Made by a program: the position numbers and the translations under genes. Positions 61,201 to 64,000 of a stretch of DNA of 64,000 nt are shown here, in pieces. Source of the DNA: Alviniconcha marisindica (taxonomy: Eukaryota; Mollusca; Gastropoda; Provannidae); assembly GCA_018857735.1 (NCBI GenBank), contig JABMCL010000698.1, forward strand, positions 1 through 64,000. Reading direction: 5' to 3'. Each line of letters starts with the position of its first letter. Positions within the stretch are counted from its first letter, which is position 1. Under the pieces are notes generated by a model. That model searched no databases. It had not been told where the DNA came from and saw only the letters and a program-made list of their open reading frames with translations.

Positions 61201-63546
61201 GGACAAGATGTTGAAACTCTGGTCCACAGGTAAACAGCTTTTCTCTCATATACCTGCTGTTTTATGTATTTGTGTGTGTGTGCATGCTTGTGTGCATGTC
61301 ATGTGAGTGAGAGAAGGAGAGAGAGAACTCAAACTTGAAAAAATTAATACTCAAGGATAATAGCATTAGGTCCATTTGGACCTGTTTAACAAATTAGCAT
61401 GATTATACCACAAAACATTTTTTTTTTTATACAACAAATGGATATTATAAGCATGAATAAGCAACTGAGTTCCTACAAATGTGCAGAAACATCAGAACTA
61501 AATTTCTTTCATGGACATACATGTATACAACAATTAGATTTTTAGGCAAATGTGATTCCAACAAATCCGCCCAAGTTTGATGAAAGGTTATTCTCAGACA
61601 TATATTTGTGCAGATTATGTTAGAAACAAGGAAGAGAAATACAAGATTTTATGTTTTGAGACAGGGAGTTCCAGAGGGATGCTCCAGCAAAGGATATGCT
61701 AGTTTTAAATAAGTCAAGCCTTGGCCTTGGCACGTAGAGGTTTATTCCTGGAGTTAGTGTAGTGGGACTGGTGACTAATGAAGAGTTGTGCCAGGTAGTT
61801 TGGGGAACTATTATTAAGAAGTTTATGCATAAATACTCCTTTAGTGAGCTGTTGCGGTAGGTTGAAAATTCCAAGTGCACTCATCTTTTGCTCTGTAGAT
61901 AGGGAAGGATCATGAAGGATTAATCTGCCAGCCCTTTGATGTAGGGAGTTCAATCAGAGAGAAAGAGAGAGCCCGCTGAGGTGCATACATGGATAGTTGA
62001 TACTGACTTTTTGTGTTGATGATGGAATTATATTAAATTGATTCGCTTTACACAGGCTGATTTTGTTATTGTTGCTTTGTTCTTGCTTTTTACCCTGACT
62101 CACCTCTTCATGTATCTTCGCAATACAACAGACACTCAGGCACATATACACATGCATGCACACACACCTACACAGGCATGCATGCACACACACACATACA
62201 CATGCATGCACACACACCCACACCCATGCTGTTTTCTCTTGCTCTCTCTCTCTCTCTCTTTTTGCATGCATGCATTGCTTAGTCCTTTTCAGAAACAGCA
62301 AAGTGACGAGTGTTACGGTCATTTTTAAATGGAGGGTTGATGGCTAAAACCACATATCCTTACTGGAAATAAGCATTGCATTTCTCTAATAGTTCATTTG
62401 CCTGCCCTGTGTGTGGCTTGCTCAGTATGTAACGAGGACCTCGTGCAGTTACTGAGTGTCCTGTGTTCATTGTCAGTGTGTTGTGACTGTTTCTGTAATG
62501 GTTCATTTGCCTGTCCTGTGTGCAGCTTGCTCAGTAGACGATGAGGACGCTGCAGATGTAGACAGACCCAGTAAAAAGAAGAAGGGCTCAAGCTTACAGA
62601 CCAGGGTGGGTTGGCATGTGCATTATCATGTGGGAGAATGGCTGGAGTAGGCTTCACAGTGCTCACCTGCAGCATGCAAAAGCCAGCGTACAGAGAATGT
62701 TGTCAGAAATTGTCAGTTTCAGAGACCAGGGGTGTATATATATATATATATGAATGTGTGTGTATATGCACATGCATGCGTGTGTGTGTGTGTGTATGTG
62801 TTTCATGACTGAATTATTAAGATACTATTCACAGTTATGGTTTTTGGTAGTGCTTTAATGTTTGAAGTAGAACGACAACTTTGATTTCCTGCTGTGATGC
62901 ATAAAGTATATTGTTTTGTCATTTATATGTACTTATATATTATGGCTGAAGGGCATGGTATTTGTATCAGTGAACCATATCAGTGGGAATTGTAGGTGAG
63001 TAGCTGGGTTAAGTGTGGCAGCAATCATAACATGATGAGGTCATCTTGGAGGTGCAGTAGCTTCAGATGTGTGGTTCAGTTAAATGTTTAGATGCCAAGG
63101 TTGACACATGGAGATCGTCTAAGTAAGTAAACATGGTGTTTAATGTCCACAGAAACCATAAGGCTTATTAGGATTGGGGAGAAGGTGGGGGAATGGAGGT
63201 GGTGGGGGGGGGGGGGGGGGGGGGGAAGGGAGATTATATATATACCTATCACTACACTGTCACCACCAGAATGACTCCTGCACTAAGATGGGCAGTGATG
63301 AGAGCCATTTTAATGTTTCATAATTGTGAGGGACAAAGTCACAAGACAGTGTCCACAGACCACAACTTTTGAAGAGAAAGGAGAGCCGAAGCGGGTTTGA
63401 ACTGAAGTCCCTCTGCTTACCAGCCTAATGCCTTACCGCTAGGCCAAACCGGCTCACATTTCAGCATGTCAATGGCTATATCAGTGCTTGTGTATTTGTG
63501 TGTGTGGTGTGTGTATGTGTGTGGTGCATGTGTGTGCGTGTGTGCA

Positions 63547-63578
<32 letters not shown>

Positions 63579-63585
63579 GCATCAT

Positions 63586-63624
<39 letters not shown>

Positions 63625-63783
63625 GTGTGTGTGTGTGTGCAGGTACCAGTGCTAACATTGGAAGGCCACAGGGAGGCCATATCCTCAGTGCAGTGGCTGG
63701 ATTCCCACTCTGTGGTGACGTCATCCTGGGACCATACCTTGCGACTGTGGGATCTGCAGCAAGCTAAACAAACATCTGAACTG
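55629..63783 (+). CDS. WDR12: Ribosome biogenesis protein WDR12 (N-terminal 302 codons, 9 exons, continues beyond window)
   Basis: WDR12 joins PES1 and BOP1 in the nucleolar PeBoW complex needed for 28S/5.8S rRNA maturation. Exons: 55629-55681, 56284-56369, 57170-57285, 57695-57801, 59296-59411, 59671-59831, 61184-61229, 62526-62605, 63643-63783, all in phase. Residues 1-90 form the NLE domain ([39 protein letters not shown]). WD repeats follow: [40 protein letters not shown] and [15 protein letters not shown]. Between repeats 3 and 4, exon 8 encodes an acidic then Lys-rich insert ([19 protein letters not shown]), as in human. The start ATG (55629) follows a stop-free stretch; [14 protein letters not shown] is the only start that fits the family. 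The C-terminal repeats lie outside the window. Confidence 0.94.
56451..56712 (+). repeat. 131-bp unit, two tandem copies in WDR12 intron 2
   Basis: Starts at 56451 and 56582. It contains GTTACATGTGTGTATCACTG and GCTTGTTCCAAACACAACAG; the copies differ at only one or two bases. No exon sequence. Confidence 0.9.
58171..58242 (+). repeat. (CA)n microsatellite
   Basis: Pure CA run in WDR12 intron 4. Confidence 0.95.
58310..59295. repeat. WDR12 intron 4: dispersed tails and AT-rich sequence
   Basis: GGGATTCAGTGCATTAGAAA with an ATT tail (58330-58372) has a relative at 4250-4290. TTGAACTTTATTTCTCAACG (58398) looks like a LINE 3' end read on minus. ACATGGTGCTTAACATCCAC (59048) is a SINE tail. No exon is seen. 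Confidence 0.4.
60115..60858 (+). repeat. 63-bp minisatellite, about 11 copies, in WDR12 intron 6
   Basis: Unit: GGCTTTGATGTTTACTGTCA then AGCTACCATGGTTGACYGTG and GCAGTAAAATTAAAGGGGCT. CAAGCTAC recurs every 63 bases from 60201. Because 63 is a multiple of three with few stops, open frames of 215-252 residues appear on both strands; they are not genes. Confidence 0.95.
61620..61970 (-). mobile_element. LINE 3' fragment, reverse-transcriptase C-terminus
   Basis: Minus-strand frames read [20 protein letters not shown] and [20 protein letters not shown], then after a frameshift [20 protein letters not shown] and [12 protein letters not shown]. This is the ORF2 C-terminal pattern of CR1/Jockey-like elements. 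WDR12 intron 7. Confidence 0.75.
62387..62560 (+). repeat. Duplicated WDR12 exon-8 acceptor, period 109
   Basis: GTTCATTTGCCTGTCCTGTG then TGCAGCTTGCTCAG at 62501 matches an upstream copy at 62392 in which CAG has become TGG. About 10-20 exon bases are included in the duplicate. Confidence 0.8.
63125..63455 (-). mobile_element. tRNA-derived SINE
   Basis: The minus-strand head GCCGGTTTGGCCTAGCGGTA then AGGCATTAGGCTGGTAAGCA ends with box B-like AGTTCAAACCC. The body includes a poly-G tract (about 63207-63225). The 3' end CACCATGTTTACTTACTTAG carries ACTT units. Same family as 6752-7026. WDR12 intron 8. Confidence 0.75.
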
Positions 63784-64000
63784 GTAGGAAACACATTTTG
63801 ATGCCTCTGATTTAAGTAGTGTAATCCTAAAATTTGTGAAAATGGTGAGATGTTCTGGGATCCAAAGGGTTAAAACTACAAGTTTTGTTTTAGGGAGTAA
63901 AATGGTGAGAGTAGTTGACAGATTGTGTCATAAGACTGCTTGCTTAACGAAGAATCCCAGCATGATTTGCACCACACTGATTCTGTTGGCTAGTTGTGTT

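Overview
The window is eukaryotic nuclear DNA. Four animal genes are broken into short exons with GT/AG introns, and the spaces between are filled with CA/TG and GA microsatellites, minisatellites, tRNA-derived SINEs, LINE 3' ends and foldback elements. Intron style, repeat tails built from ACTT units and the transposon relics suggest a mollusc, most likely a gastropod. The species is an inference; the gene identities come from exon-by-exon protein reading and comparison with remembered human orthologues.

Layout: (1) 1-10431, plus strand: last ten coding exons of GPAM (mitochondrial glycerol-3-phosphate acyltransferase 1), then a long T-rich presumed 3' UTR to about 17.2 kb. (2) 17.2-33 kb, minus strand: complete DUS3L (tRNA-dihydrouridine synthase with two CCCH fingers), 11 coding exons, 652 residues, tail-to-tail with GPAM. 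(3) 33.2-43.9 kb: repeat land, with a candidate solo LTR, a decayed transposon-like gene (35.9-37.3 kb, minus), a composite inverted/direct repeat element (37.7-40.9 kb) and a LINE 3' end. (4) 43.95-44.6 kb, plus: a possible terminal coding exon of an unidentified gene. (5) 44.6-55.05 kb, minus: complete CPVL-type serine carboxypeptidase, 12 coding exons, 475 residues, catalytic triad intact. (6) 55.2-63.8 kb, plus: first nine coding exons (302 codons) of WDR12, head-to-head with CPVL over a short shared promoter region.

The four genes do unrelated housekeeping jobs: glycerolipid synthesis, tRNA modification, lysosomal/secretory proteolysis and 60S ribosome biogenesis. I see no pathway-level cluster.

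The most unusual signal is structural. At least eight exon-intron junctions, spread over all four genes, are themselves the seed of a tandem repeat: each unit carries the last or first few exon bases plus the splice site. The strongest case is DUS3L coding exon 5, whose acceptor plus about 30 exon bases occurs 14 times, with the two nearest extra acceptors in frame. Most long open frames in the window are products of such repeats and are not genes.
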